Shown: positions 1-10,700 of the stretch, in pieces
Numbering within the stretch: position 1 is the stretch's first letter
Layout of the letters: each line of letters opens with the position of its first letter
Origin: Syngnathus acus
Taxonomy: Eukaryota > Chordata > Actinopteri > Syngnathiformes > Syngnathidae
DNA: 64,000 nt
Direction: 5' to 3'
NCBI RefSeq assembly: GCF_901709675.1
Contig: NC_051098.1
Coordinates: forward strand, 3,417,500-3,481,499
Notes under the pieces: model-generated
Seen by the model: the letters and a program-made list of their open reading frames with translations, nothing else
What the model was told of the DNA's origin: nothing
Database searches by the model: none
Program-made: the position numbers and the translations under genes

Positions 1-368
1 CCAAGCTGATTTTTTTTACGTAGTTTCCTGTTTTCAGTTTTGTTAGAGCTCTTCTATTGGTTGTTGGTGGTGTCATGTCATGGCAAACTCAGGAAGACTT
101 ATAATATCGAACACGTTTGGTATTGTTGTGTGGCCAGGACTAGGAAAATTGCCTGACATAATTGAGATGACAGGGGCGCGATGTGAATCCAGCAAAACTT
201 TAAAACTTCTATCTGACATTGTCTTCAGTCTGAAACTGTGAAAACTGTTAGGTATGAGCCCTGCATTAAGCTTGCTTAGCGAATAACAACGCAAGATGGC
301 CGTCGGCAAGTTTACAGGACTTCAGTAAGCAACTTAGGAAGTAGCCAATATTACACATTAAAGATATT

Positions 369-1945
369 TTTTAGAAACTCCATGAACAAAAATTAACTGT
401 GAAGGAATGTTGTTCACACATGCACGGACAGGGTTTGCACGAACACTGAGAACGATGTCGCGTCTGCAATTGCTGTGTTGCCACCTAATGCTATTATCTA
501 CCATCTATGTTTGCTTGTTTTCAACTTTTTTTTAGCAATTTGAGCCAGTGCATAACAATCAGTTCATCTCGAGTTCATAGGTGTTCTGCCCTCAGAATTG
601 TTTTCATGACGTAAGAAATGTTTTCTATGAAAAGAAGCATACACAATGGTTATTTGTCGTTCGGAAGCAAACCGGAAATGTATTTTGAAATGCACCGGAA
701 GCTGCGCATGTTTTTGTTGAAGCGACTTGACAACTGATGAGTTGAGACGTTAGCATTACTTGTGTCATCTAAACGAATCTTTCTCCTCTCCTTATCCTCA
801 CGGAATCAACGGCTGTAAGTTATCATTGTTTATTGGATAACTTTATTGTTGTTTATAAGATAAGAATATTCATAGAAGAAACTGTTTGTGTTTTACTTGC
901 AGTTTCACTCGTTGTGTTTAACACTGAACAGAAATAAAGGGAGCAAGACGCTCTGAATCCTGGCTCACGTGTTCTATACATGAGTTTGGCTGGCTGATGA
1001 ACTGTGACAACGTACACGAAGTACACAACGCACAGGGAGATCAGTACAATAGGTTTTAGTAACAAACTGCCGACGACCCATATTTCTTAGCTCTATACTG
1101 AGGACGGGCCACCCTGAAGTGCTTGTTAAACCCAGGTCTAATTGGCCACTTTTTTTCCTAAATCTAATCTTACCTCAAGCTTGATGACAGTGCAGTGGCT
1201 GCTTTTTTTCCTAAATCTAATCTTACCCGAAGCTTGATGGCAGTCCAAGCAGTCAGCTTGCTGCGAAAGAGACCAGGATTTCGCACTGCTTAGCCAGAGC
1301 ACAATGCTAAAGGTATTTGCTTGAGTTATCACAACATCCTGTTTTGATTGTGCTGTTTCAGTAAAGTCTTTTCAACCAAAACAAAATTGCAATTTTGGGC
1401 CACTTTTTTTTTTTATGGTGCATATCTACTTGACAGTATCAGGAGGAGTCTCCAACAGCATCAACACTCTGGCCATGATTGAGGCATCCGGAAGCGGCCA
1501 TGACATGAAAATTCTCTGTCACATCCTATGTAATTTCTTTAATTATTCATCATGTCAGTCTTTGATTCCTCCAGGGTTAAATGTGTTGAAAGCACGACCA
1601 TTCGTTCGGCTATCAAAAGTTGTGCAACTCTATCATTTTGTTTGCATTGAATGCTGTAGGCAGTGCCAGGTAGTTGTTACTTTTGGTGTTGAAAATGCTC
1701 AGGTCAGGGTCACCAATGTAGGGATATACACTACCGTTCAAAAGTTTGGGGTCACAAAATTGTTTGGGTGACCCCAAACTTTTGAACGGTAGTGTATATA
1801 TTTATTTAGATAATTATTTATAGATTATATATATAATCTTCTGTGTAAAAAATCTTATAATATATATGTATACTTATATTCATAGATTTTTTATAATCTT
1901 ATACAAATAAGATATCATTTATAATATTTAATTCATAATATTTTA
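369..1945. repeat. Tandem duplication, copy 1 (period 1586 bp)
   Basis: This unit recurs exactly 1586 bp downstream, and I saw no mismatch in the stretches I compared. It carries no recognised gene. Its short open frames (853-1065, 1138-1332, 1415-1771) are duplicated with it and lack family features. Inside, a 40-odd bp piece containing TCCTAAATCTAATCTTACC occurs twice, near 1155 and 1210. The unit ends in AT-rich DNA after a Tc1-like hairpin. Confidence 0.9.
1726..1798. mobile_element. Tc1/mariner-like hairpin MITE (both terminal repeats fused)
   Basis: A perfect inverted repeat of TACACTACCGTTCAAAAGTT plus GGGGTCAC closes around a 12-base loop. This is the terminal sequence common to fish Tc1-like elements; everything internal to the transposon is missing. 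Confidence 0.75.
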
Positions 1946-1954
1946 CCAGGATTA

Positions 1955-3531
1955 TTTTAGAAACTCCATGAACAAAAATTAACTGTGAAGGAATGTTGTT
2001 CACACATGCACGGACAGGGTTTGCACGAACACTGAGAACGATGTCGCGTCTGCAATTGCTGTGTTGCCACCTAATGCTATTATCTACCATCTATGTTTGC
2101 TTGTTTTCAACTTTTTTTTAGCAATTTGAGCCAGTGCATAACAATCAGTTCATCTCGAGTTCATAGGTGTTCTGCCCTCAGAATTGTTTTCATGACGTAA
2201 GAAATGTTTTCTATGAAAAGAAGCATACACAATGGTTATTTGTCGTTCGGAAGCAAACCGGAAATGTATTTTGAAATGCACCGGAAGCTGCGCATGTTTT
2301 TGTTGAAGCGACTTGACAACTGATGAGTTGAGACGTTAGCATTACTTGTGTCATCTAAACGAATCTTTCTCCTCTCCTTATCCTCACGGAATCAACGGCT
2401 GTAAGTTATCATTGTTTATTGGATAACTTTATTGTTGTTTATAAGATAAGAATATTCATAGAAGAAACTGTTTGTGTTTTACTTGCAGTTTCACTCGTTG
2501 TGTTTAACACTGAACAGAAATAAAGGGAGCAAGACGCTCTGAATCCTGGCTCACGTGTTCTATACATGAGTTTGGCTGGCTGATGAACTGTGACAACGTA
2601 CACGAAGTACACAACGCACAGGGAGATCAGTACAATAGGTTTTAGTAACAAACTGCCGACGACCCATATTTCTTAGCTCTATACTGAGGACGGGCCACCC
2701 TGAAGTGCTTGTTAAACCCAGGTCTAATTGGCCACTTTTTTTCCTAAATCTAATCTTACCTCAAGCTTGATGACAGTGCAGTGGCTGCTTTTTTTCCTAA
2801 ATCTAATCTTACCCGAAGCTTGATGGCAGTCCAAGCAGTCAGCTTGCTGCGAAAGAGACCAGGATTTCGCACTGCTTAGCCAGAGCACAATGCTAAAGGT
2901 ATTTGCTTGAGTTATCACAACATCCTGTTTTGATTGTGCTGTTTCAGTAAAGTCTTTTCAACCAAAACAAAATTGCAATTTTGGGCCACTTTTTTTTTTT
3001 ATGGTGCATATCTACTTGACAGTATCAGGAGGAGTCTCCAACAGCATCAACACTCTGGCCATGATTGAGGCATCCGGAAGCGGCCATGACATGAAAATTC
3101 TCTGTCACATCCTATGTAATTTCTTTAATTATTCATCATGTCAGTCTTTGATTCCTCCAGGGTTAAATGTGTTGAAAGCACGACCATTCGTTCGGCTATC
3201 AAAAGTTGTGCAACTCTATCATTTTGTTTGCATTGAATGCTGTAGGCAGTGCCAGGTAGTTGTTACTTTTGGTGTTGAAAATGCTCAGGTCAGGGTCACC
3301 AATGTAGGGATATACACTACCGTTCAAAAGTTTGGGGTCACAAAATTGTTTGGGTGACCCCAAACTTTTGAACGGTAGTGTATATATTTATTTAGATAAT
3401 TATTTATAGATTATATATATAATCTTCTGTGTAAAAAATCTTATAATATATATGTATACTTATATTCATAGATTTTTTATAATCTTATACAAATAAGATA
3501 TCATTTATAATATTTAATTCATAATATTTTA
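1955..3531. repeat. Tandem duplication, copy 2 (period 1586 bp)
   Basis: This is the second copy of the 1577-bp unit, separated from copy 1 by nine bases (CCAGGATTA). Identity starts at TTTTAGAAACTCC and stops at ATAATATTTTA. Such near-perfect identity means either a very recent duplication or a false duplication in the assembly. Confidence 0.9.
3312..3384. mobile_element. Tc1/mariner-like hairpin MITE, duplicated copy
   Basis: Identical to the hairpin 1586 bp upstream and carried along by the tandem duplication. Confidence 0.75.
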
Positions 3532-3540
3532 TTATAATAA

Positions 3541-3606
3541 TATTTACACTACCGTTCCCACCCAAACAATTTTGTGACCCCAAACTTTTGAACGGTAGTG
3601 TATAAT
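3541..3606. mobile_element. Third Tc1-like terminal-repeat fragment, one arm shortened
   Basis: The right arm (TGACCCCAAACTTTTGAACG...) is complete. The left arm stops after ACACTACCGTTC and is joined to CCACCCAAACAATT. It starts about 10 bp after the end of duplication copy 2. Confidence 0.65.
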
Positions 3607-4022
3607 GTATCAGAAAGTTCAAGATGATTTGAATCAACAGTCTACTCTCCACTTTACAGAAGAATACAAGAATAAGTGTTGATAATACCCAGATAATATT
3701 CATTAATTCATACTATCTACTTGGAATCAGGAGTCTTGCCCCTGTCAAGTCCTGACTCCCACACTTAACCCAAGGCGCAGGCTGGGGGAAGAAAGTGGAC
3801 CAAATCGACTTCTAAAAATGGTCAACACATACCCCCCAGCCCCCCAAGGCATTTCTGGTGTTCATTATATGCCATTCATACAGACATTTAAAGACCATAC
3901 GTCTTGTAATGTTGGCACAGTAATTAAAAGTTTGGCATAGTTTTGGATGCTCTTCCAGATGCTTTCCACTCATTTTAACACAGGCAGTGGCTTGGAAATA
4001 AGGTCCAATATATGTACCTATT
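3607..4022. other. No gene or recognisable element
   Basis: About 400 bp of unremarkable msi2-downstream DNA between the Tc1-like fragment and a SINE. I see no long frame, splice-bounded exon or repeat match within the window. Confidence 0.5.
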
Positions 4023-4245
4023 AGGGCAGCATGGTGGAGCACTGGTTAGCACGTCAGCCTCACAGTTCAGAGGTGCAAGGTTTTGGTCCTGGCCTTTGGT
4101 TCTGGCCTTACTGTGTTTTCCCCGTGCTTGCGTGGGTTTCCTCCGGGTACTCCGGTTTCCTCCCACATTCCAAAGACATGCATGGTAGGCCGACTGACCA
4201 CTCCAAATTGTCTGGAGGTGTGTATGTGTGTGAATGGTTACAATT
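4023..4245 (+). mobile_element. V-SINE, 3'-truncated
   Basis: tRNA-like head with an A-box-like segment (GGTTAGCACGTCAGCCTC), then the V-SINE central domain (GCGTGGGTTTCCTCCGGGTA, CGGTTTCCTCCCACATTCCA). The 3' third and the GGAT tail are missing. Confidence 0.75.
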
Positions 4246-4376
4246 GGCTTTTACTTTTACTGTCTACATTGAAACTATCTAAATTCATATTTGTGTGGCG
4301 GATGTCAGCTCAGTTGCACAAAATGTATGTAAGGCAAACCTCACTCTATCAAGATTCTGAAAAGATGGTGCTGGCT

Positions 4377-4475
4377 ACTGAGTTGGCAGATCAAGTTAGT
4401 GGTTAGTGCATTCGGCTTTCAACAAGGTATATACAGATCTTGCGGGTTTGAGTCTTGGGCAACGATCATGACGGT
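4377..4475 (+). mobile_element. Possible degenerate tRNA-derived SINE head
   Basis: AGTTAGTGGTTAGTGCATTC resembles an A box. About 50 bp later, GCGGGTTTGAGTC resembles a B box. No body or tail is recognisable. Confidence 0.3.
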
Positions 4476-4646
4476 TTGTCAAAGTATGCTTGTTATGATT
4501 TCCAACCACTGTGGGTGACATGTAAAAAAAGACAAATGGAAAAAGATAGTCAATTATGGTTGAGAACTTCATTGTCTAATTGATTAAGGGAGTTTTGAGG
4601 CAGAAATTATTGGTTCAAATTGCTTTAGAAGCTATCCGTCTGCCCG

Positions 4647-4720
4647 TCCATCCATCCATCCATCCATCCATCCATCCATCCATCCATCCATCCATCCATC
4701 CATCCATCCATCCATCCATC
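4647..4720. repeat. (ATCC)n microsatellite
   Basis: About 18 consecutive ATCC units. The same tetranucleotide ends every V-SINE in the window, so this is probably the expanded tail of a lost minus-strand SINE. Confidence 0.9.
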
Positions 4721-5039
4721 TATAGCGGAGCGAAGACGTGACACTGTCTAACGTAACCTCGAGAACATGTACAGTGCGGTTGTTGCATTTACAGTACGGT
4801 GGGGCTTGCTTGGAAATGTTTAGCACATTCTCCCTCTGCAGATACACCACGAATGCTCACGGCAAACAACTCTGATGCATTTTAGAAACCCACGTTTTAT
4901 GTAATGCCTACTAGGGATGCAATGATACAAAAGAGAACTTCGCACATCCACTATGGGATTAGTTCAATCTCAATGGATGTATCAATGATTTTCTGTCTAT
5001 GGTATATGTTCTCTGTGGCTGATCGGCAGCCAATCCAGG

Positions 5040-5700
5040 CTGGAGTCGCCTTTCACCCACAGTCCACAGTCCACCTGAACCCGCTGGTAGACACGGTAAG
5101 GGATGCGGTCAAGCTGAAGAAAGAGTCCCATCCGGCCTTTTTGGGCTGTGGGACACCAGAAACAGCTAACAAATACCGAATAGCCAAGTGAAACCCAGCA
5201 TCGGCTGTCACTAAAGAAAAAACTCGGGCATAGAAGTAGTTCAGCAAGATCATGGAAAATGACTTCCAGACGACTTTGCGGAAATTCGGGTCCACTATCT
5301 CAGGGAAGGAAAGCAGTGCACTATTAACACCGTGTATGTATAGTGGTGATGGGGTCCAGCTGACCTCAACTCGGGATGTTGTGAATTGGTGGGAAAACAC
5401 TTCCTCAATTCCACTGACTCACATTCTATTGAGGAAGCAGAGCCTGAAGAATCTGAAACGCTTCTATCGCTGGGTTTGAAGTCACAGAGGTGGTGAAAAA
5501 GCTCCTCAGTGACAAGGCCCCAGGAGTGGATGAGATCCGCCTGGAGTTCCTAAAGGCTCTGGATGTTGTGGGGCTATCCTAGTTGACATGCCTCTACAAT
5601 GTCGCATGGACATCATGGACAGTGCCCCTGGATTGGCAGACCAGGGTGGTGGTCAGCCCTTTTTTAAGAAGGCTGGAGGGTGTGTTGCAACTACAAAGAA
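5040..5700 (+). pseudogene. RTE-like LINE reverse-transcriptase fragment, decayed
   Basis: Translated with frame jumps, 5480-5700 reads EVVKKLLSDKAPGVDEIRLE, then FLKALDVVGLS and CLYNVAWTSW...PLDWQTRVVVSPF. This is the start of the RT domain of a common fish non-LTR element. The upstream part has linker-like remnants. In-frame stops and frameshifts show it is dead. Confidence 0.65.
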
Positions 5701-5842
5701 ATCACACTCATCCTCCCCCTCAAAAAAAAGCACAACAAAGATAATTAAATAAAAATAAAAATATTAAATAAAAAATGGGGGTCCACTGTAGTAGGTGAAA
5801 CATGTTTATAATCCCCCCCATTCTCTTTTTATTTTACTACTT

Positions 5843-6095
5843 ACTTCCATCCACCCATCCAGTTTCAACACTGCTCATCCTGTTCAGGGTTGTGGGTGCT
5901 GAAAGCCTATCAAATCTGGCATCAGACGAAAAGGCATACTACACCCTTAACTAGTCGCCAGCCAGTCACAGACAAACAACCAATCATACCCACATGCACA
6001 CCTTCACTGAGCTGTAATCGATCCCACGCTTCCCGCACACAAGTCAGGCGAGTGTACCTCTACACCATCAGCAACTCCTACTACTTAGTTATTTT
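5843..6095 (-). mobile_element. Old SINE-like fragment, minus strand
   Basis: Begins with CATCC repeats, then CTGCTCATCCTGTTCAGGGT, and later CCAGCCAGTCACAGACAAAC and an ATCGATCCCACGCT B-box remnant. It is a diverged relative of the GGAT-tailed SINEs and matches the fragment at 26625. Confidence 0.6.
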
Positions 6096-6527
6096 TTAAT
6101 TTTTTCAATTGTTCAATGTGTGGTTTGAGGGTTAGTTCTTGCTGCCCGAAGGCCCACCCCTACCCTGAATGGATGTTTATGGGCGATGTAGTTACAGTTA
6201 CATTAACCCGCATTAATTTTTTCAACAGTGTTAGCATGTCGTGTCTGAAGTCACTCTTGGATCAAAAACTGAGGCGCTTATTGTATCTTGTAACTTACGC
6301 ATGTGTCATCTGGCCAGGTCCTGCCCGAGGTTCGAACCAATGTTGCAATCATATTGATGATCATACGAATGAACAGTCCTCAACATCAAACAATGATGGA
6401 CATTGTTTCATAGGTCATAGGTTTACATTTACATGTTTACTGTATTATCTAAATATAACTTATCTAAATTAGATCAGCATCAAAATTCAAACAGCAACAA
6501 ATGTCCAGCCACGCTCTTTGACTTGTT
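6096..6527. other. No gene or recognisable element
   Basis: Roughly 430 bp, AT-rich towards its end, with no match to other repeats in the window. Confidence 0.5.
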
Positions 6528-7376
6528 TTGCTGAGGCATCAACCTCCCATCTTGTCTCCTCCCCCACCGTCTGTTGTCTTCCGGGTTAGAGCAACGCTGG
6601 CGTCAGATCTGTTGACTGCCGCTTCTGTCCCGAACCGTGTCCGTTACTTGTTTTTCGTTTTCCCGTTTTCAGTGCACCCGTCTCTTCTTTTATTTTTCTC
6701 GTGTTGTCTTCCATCCACCTCGCATCCCCGCAGCTCCGCTCTCACCTATCTGTTTCCTCTCCCTCGGACTACCAGCTACGTTAGCCAGCTAGCCAACAGC
6801 CAACTGGCCAAAACCACCACCGGACCCTCCTGCCTCCCGACTCTGAGCCTGTGGCCGCCTGCTGTGGACTCGACGGCAGCTCTGGCCCGGCTCTCTGGCC
6901 TTACGTCCGGCGTTCTCGGGGGACGGGCTCTACTCCCAGCGGGCTCGCCAACCGTGGCTCTGCTGTGTGCCGCCGTGGTGCGTTGGGGCCTGCCGTTCGA
7001 GTGGGTGCAGTCGAGGTCGACCGGCATCACCACCTGGTCCACTGCTGCTTTCACACGAGGCTGGGATCCTTCGCCGTCGCCGCTACATCTGGACCGGCAC
7101 TTCCCCGATGGCTCACCCATCTCCTCTTTCTGGACTACCAACCCCCCGTCACCCCCACCTCCCGTACTGCCAACCTCAACAACCTCCGCTCCCGCCCCTC
7201 CTGCTCCTCAACCCATCTCCTTCGCACTGCTGACCGATGTCCTGTTATTAACTATATCCTATTTTCTCTCCCCCCCCACCCCCCGTACGTCCTCACCCTT
7301 TTTATTCCCTGTAAAAGCGTCTTTGGGTCATTGAAAAGCGCTATATAAATGAAATGAATTATTATTATTATTATTA
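6528..7376 (+). mobile_element. GC/pyrimidine-rich retroelement with L2-type 3' tail
   Basis: About 850 bp, unusually C-rich for this window, ending in GAAAAGCGCTATATAAATGA followed by (ATT)n. That ending is the 3' tail of many teleost L2-type LINEs and the SINEs that borrow it. A 268-codon frame (6528-7334) runs through it but is low-complexity Pro/Ser/Thr/Leu with no family motif, so I do not call it a gene. It could be a LINE 3' UTR or a long SINE. Confidence 0.55.
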
Positions 7377-7527
7377 AATAAACATCCAAAAGCTGTGAAT
7401 TTGTTTGGTTCAGCTTTGCCGCCTTTCGATACTGTGTTGCATAAATTGGTGCTGTATGAACAAAATTGATTCAACTTGACTGTAAAGACTGAAAGTGAGC
7501 ATGAAGAGATCATCTAAATGGTCTTAC

Positions 7528-7620
7528 CTTGCCAAATTGTTCAAAGTAATGCTTCACATCCTCAATTACCGTGTTGGCTGATATTCCTCCCACAAAAATC
7601 TTCTTTGTTCTTGTTACCAT
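7528..7620 (-). CDS. msi2: msi2 coding exon 6 (first half of RRM2)
   Basis: This 93-nt exon encodes [18 protein letters not shown] and then [13 protein letters not shown], with RNP2 IFVGGI. The acceptor is a long pyrimidine tract ending TTCTCCAG and the donor is GTAAGA. The following exon (VEDAMLMFDK... in the family) was not found between 1 and 7527, so it must lie outside the window. Confidence 0.93.
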
Positions 7621-7743
7621 CTGGAGAAGAAAAAAGACACAAAGAAGAGACTCGGGGTCAATACGGCTTTTCCAAAAACAAATAATCATTCACCTTCATC
7701 TCAAATGCTTTGTTATCATTGATTTGTTTCTGTGTGTGTGTGT

Positions 7744-7778
<35 letters not shown>

Positions 7779-10700
7779 CGTGTGTGTGTGTGCGTGCGTG
7801 TGTGTTTGTGCGTGCATACGTGCGTGGGTGCGTGTGTGCATGCGTGTGTGTATGATCACAATATAATAATGTGCAATTTAGTTTGTAATCTAGTAATATG
7901 TGTGGTGCATTTCAAATACATACAATACAATACAATACAAGACTTTCTCAATGAATGACTGCATTTGATGTCTTGATGCATCACAAAATGCATTCAAAAA
8001 GCTGAACATTTTCTTATTACATATGCATCTGAAATATCTTCCAGTGGAGTGTCTTCTCCCCATCTGAGAAAAGAAATCTTTAATGTAAGACGTAAATCTT
8101 AATGGTTAGTAAGCACTGGGTATCCACTGCCACTTGAAAACATTGAAGAATAAGAAAGCAATAGGCAAGCTAATTGGTGCTTTGCAGTAACATCAAAAAC
8201 ATGACTTAAAGATGATGGTGAGGACAGTGAAATATTGGCTCACTCACTTAGTAGTTCATTGCAAGACTGTTCACGAACCAAAGGCAGTTTCTCTCATTAA
8301 AATGAATGGAATTACCGATAATCTGCTCCAGCCTCATAACCGAATCTTGCTTACCGTATTTTTCGCACCAAAAGGTGCACCCTCGTTGATTTTTTTATTT
8401 TAGAAATGATTTCATATATAGGGCGCACCGGATTAAAGGCGCATAAAATAGAAGCTATACTGTCAGTAGAAATGGAGCAGGGCGACCAAGTGCAGCTTGG
8501 ACCAGGGTTTATTGCAGCAAACTCAAAAGACAGACTCGGCAAACCGACGTGACTTAACATAAAAACTAACAGGACTGACCGACAGAAACGTGAAACAAAA
8601 TACAGGAACCAAACAGCCTCATGACAGTGACACGTGCATTGTCCGCAATGCTCCGACATCGAGTGGCACATAAACAGAACTTAAATACAACACAGGCAAC
8701 AAGAGGCAGGTGAGCGTGATTACACTAATCAAGGGCACACAGGAAGGGTGGGGCGAGCACACAGACACTGACATACTATGGACATGATGACACAGGATGG
8801 GAGGGGCGACGCGAACAGAAACTATGGCAACCCAGACACATAGCAAAACTGGGGACGAGACATGACAGAACCCGAACAGAAACCATGGCAACCTAGACCC
8901 CTAACAAAACTGGGGATGAGACATGACAGAACCCGAACAGAAACCATGGCAACCTAGACACCTAACAAAACCGGGGACGAAACATGACATATACAGCAAC
9001 AAACTGAGGTTGACTAGGGTTGCGGTATGCATCCACTAGCCAATAACCAATGAGCCCTCTGTAAACAATCACGTTTCTCAAACTATTTCCTATAAAATGA
9101 TCGGAACTGACTAAAGTTCGATCTAACACATTGGTACCGCTCACTTATGTTTCCCTTCCATATCGATCCGTAAATTTACTCGAAACATTAACGGAGCAGC
9201 CTATTTTGAGATGAAATAGCCTCATGCGTATAGCAGCTATCATTATAGCATTAGCCACCCGCAAACTCCCATGAGCCTCAGCTCGCAGACTCCCATTGAG
9301 CCTCAGCAAAGTGTCGTGGCAGTCCCCTGTAAACAATCGCGTTTCTCAAACTATCTCCTATAAAATGATGGGAACTGACTAAAGTTCGATCTAACACATT
9401 GGTACTGCTTACGTATGTTTCCTTTCTATATCGATCCGTAAATTTATTCGAAACATTAACGGAGCAGCCTATTTTGAGATGAAATAGCCTCGTGTGTATA
9501 GCAGCTATCATTATAGCATTAGCCACCTGCAAACTCCCATGAGCCACAGCTCACAGACTCCCATGAGCCTCAGCAAAGTGTCGTGGCAGCCCCCTGTAAA
9601 CAATCACGTTTCTCAAACACTCTCCCATAAAAGTGATCGGAACCGACTGAAGTTACTAAAATTGATTTAAAGTTAAAAGTTAAAGTCCCAATGATCGTCA
9701 CACACACATCTGGGCGGGGTGAAATTTGTTCTCTGCATTTAACCCATCCCCGTGTGATTTTGATCCATCCCCTCGGGGAGAGGGGAGCAGTGAGCAGCAG
9801 CGGTGCCGCGCTCGGGAATCATTTGGTCATCTAACCCCCCAATTCCAACCCTTAATGCTGAGTGCCAAGCAGGGAGGCAATGAGTCCCATTTTTATAGTC
9901 TTTGGTATGACCCGACCGGGGTTTGAACCCACAACCTTCCAGTCTCAGGGCGGACACTCTACCACTAGGTCACTGAGCTGGTTGGTTAACACATTGGTGC
10001 TGCTTATTTAAGATTCCGTTGGATATTGATCCGTAAACGTACTCGAAAACATTAACGGAACAGCCTGTTTTGAAATGAAATAGCCTCGCGGGTACAACAG
10101 CTATTCAGTGACGCCCCCTGACCACGGTTGCTGTAATGCTGGGAAGCGATGCAACCTTGTAATTTATTAGTCGTACTAAAACGTAATGTTTCAGAGCGCT
10201 GTGTACAACCAGTATGGATCAACAAATTCATCAATTGATCCAAATATAAGGCGCTCTGCATTATAAGGTGCCCTGTGGTTTTTTGAGTAAATTTTAAGTT
10301 TTTAAGTGCGCCTAATAGTGCGGAAAATACGGTACTTTATTTTGATGGATTTAATAAATAAACTAATACATGAATAAATAAATACTACTACACCCTTTGA
10401 GTCTGGTGGATTGCTTCAATTAAAAAAAACAGAATAAAAAAACCAAATACGTGACGCGTGAAGACAATGTATACGCCTTCCGTCCCTGTGATGGTCGGTC
10501 CGTTAAGTGATGTTAGTTTGCCAGTTCCTGTTGGTTTGTTCCCCTCATCCTCCCTTCCAATTATCTTTTCCCTCAATATACCCTGGTCCAAGCTGCATTT
10601 GGTCGCCCTGCTCCATTCCGATCCTGACAGTATAGTATGTCTTGCTTTGTTCTCGGCAGCTGGCTGCTTACTTGTGAGCATCCTTAAACACAATGAAAAC

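Larger units (their letters stand above)
8354..10332 (-). mobile_element. TA-flanked TIR element, copy A (invaded by an LTR and a SINE)
   Basis: Ends are CCGTATTTTTCGCACCAAAA and its inverted counterpart GTGCGGAAAATACGG, with TA on both sides. Inside are diverged copies of the 251-bp satellite unit (9150 and 9420 region). A solo LTR (8461-8989) and a SINE (about 9669-9986) interrupt it. It is the most diverged of the four family members here. Confidence 0.8.

Noticed and set aside
853-1065. Small secreted protein (70 codons, hydrophobic start)
   Set aside because: No conserved family, no splice context, and only the duplication repeats it. The frame is expected by chance.
1415-1771. 118-codon frame, present twice, as a gene
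   Set aside because: It runs into the Tc1-like hairpin at its 3' end and has no recognisable motif. Its duplication follows from the 1586-bp repeat and not from selection.
6528-7334. 268-codon plus-strand open frame as a protein gene
   Set aside because: Pro/Ser/Thr/Leu-rich low-complexity translation with competing frames on both strands. It sits in a retroelement with an L2-type tail and has no domain motif.
8042-8075. Additional msi2 exon upstream of exon 6 (CTCAG before ATGGGGAGAAGACAC)
   Set aside because: The peptide does not match any Musashi segment, and exons 5 and 6 already join in phase without it.
8815-8989. CRISPR-like array at the 61-bp repeats
   Set aside because: The units are directly contiguous with no unique spacers and lie inside an LTR of a eukaryotic genome.
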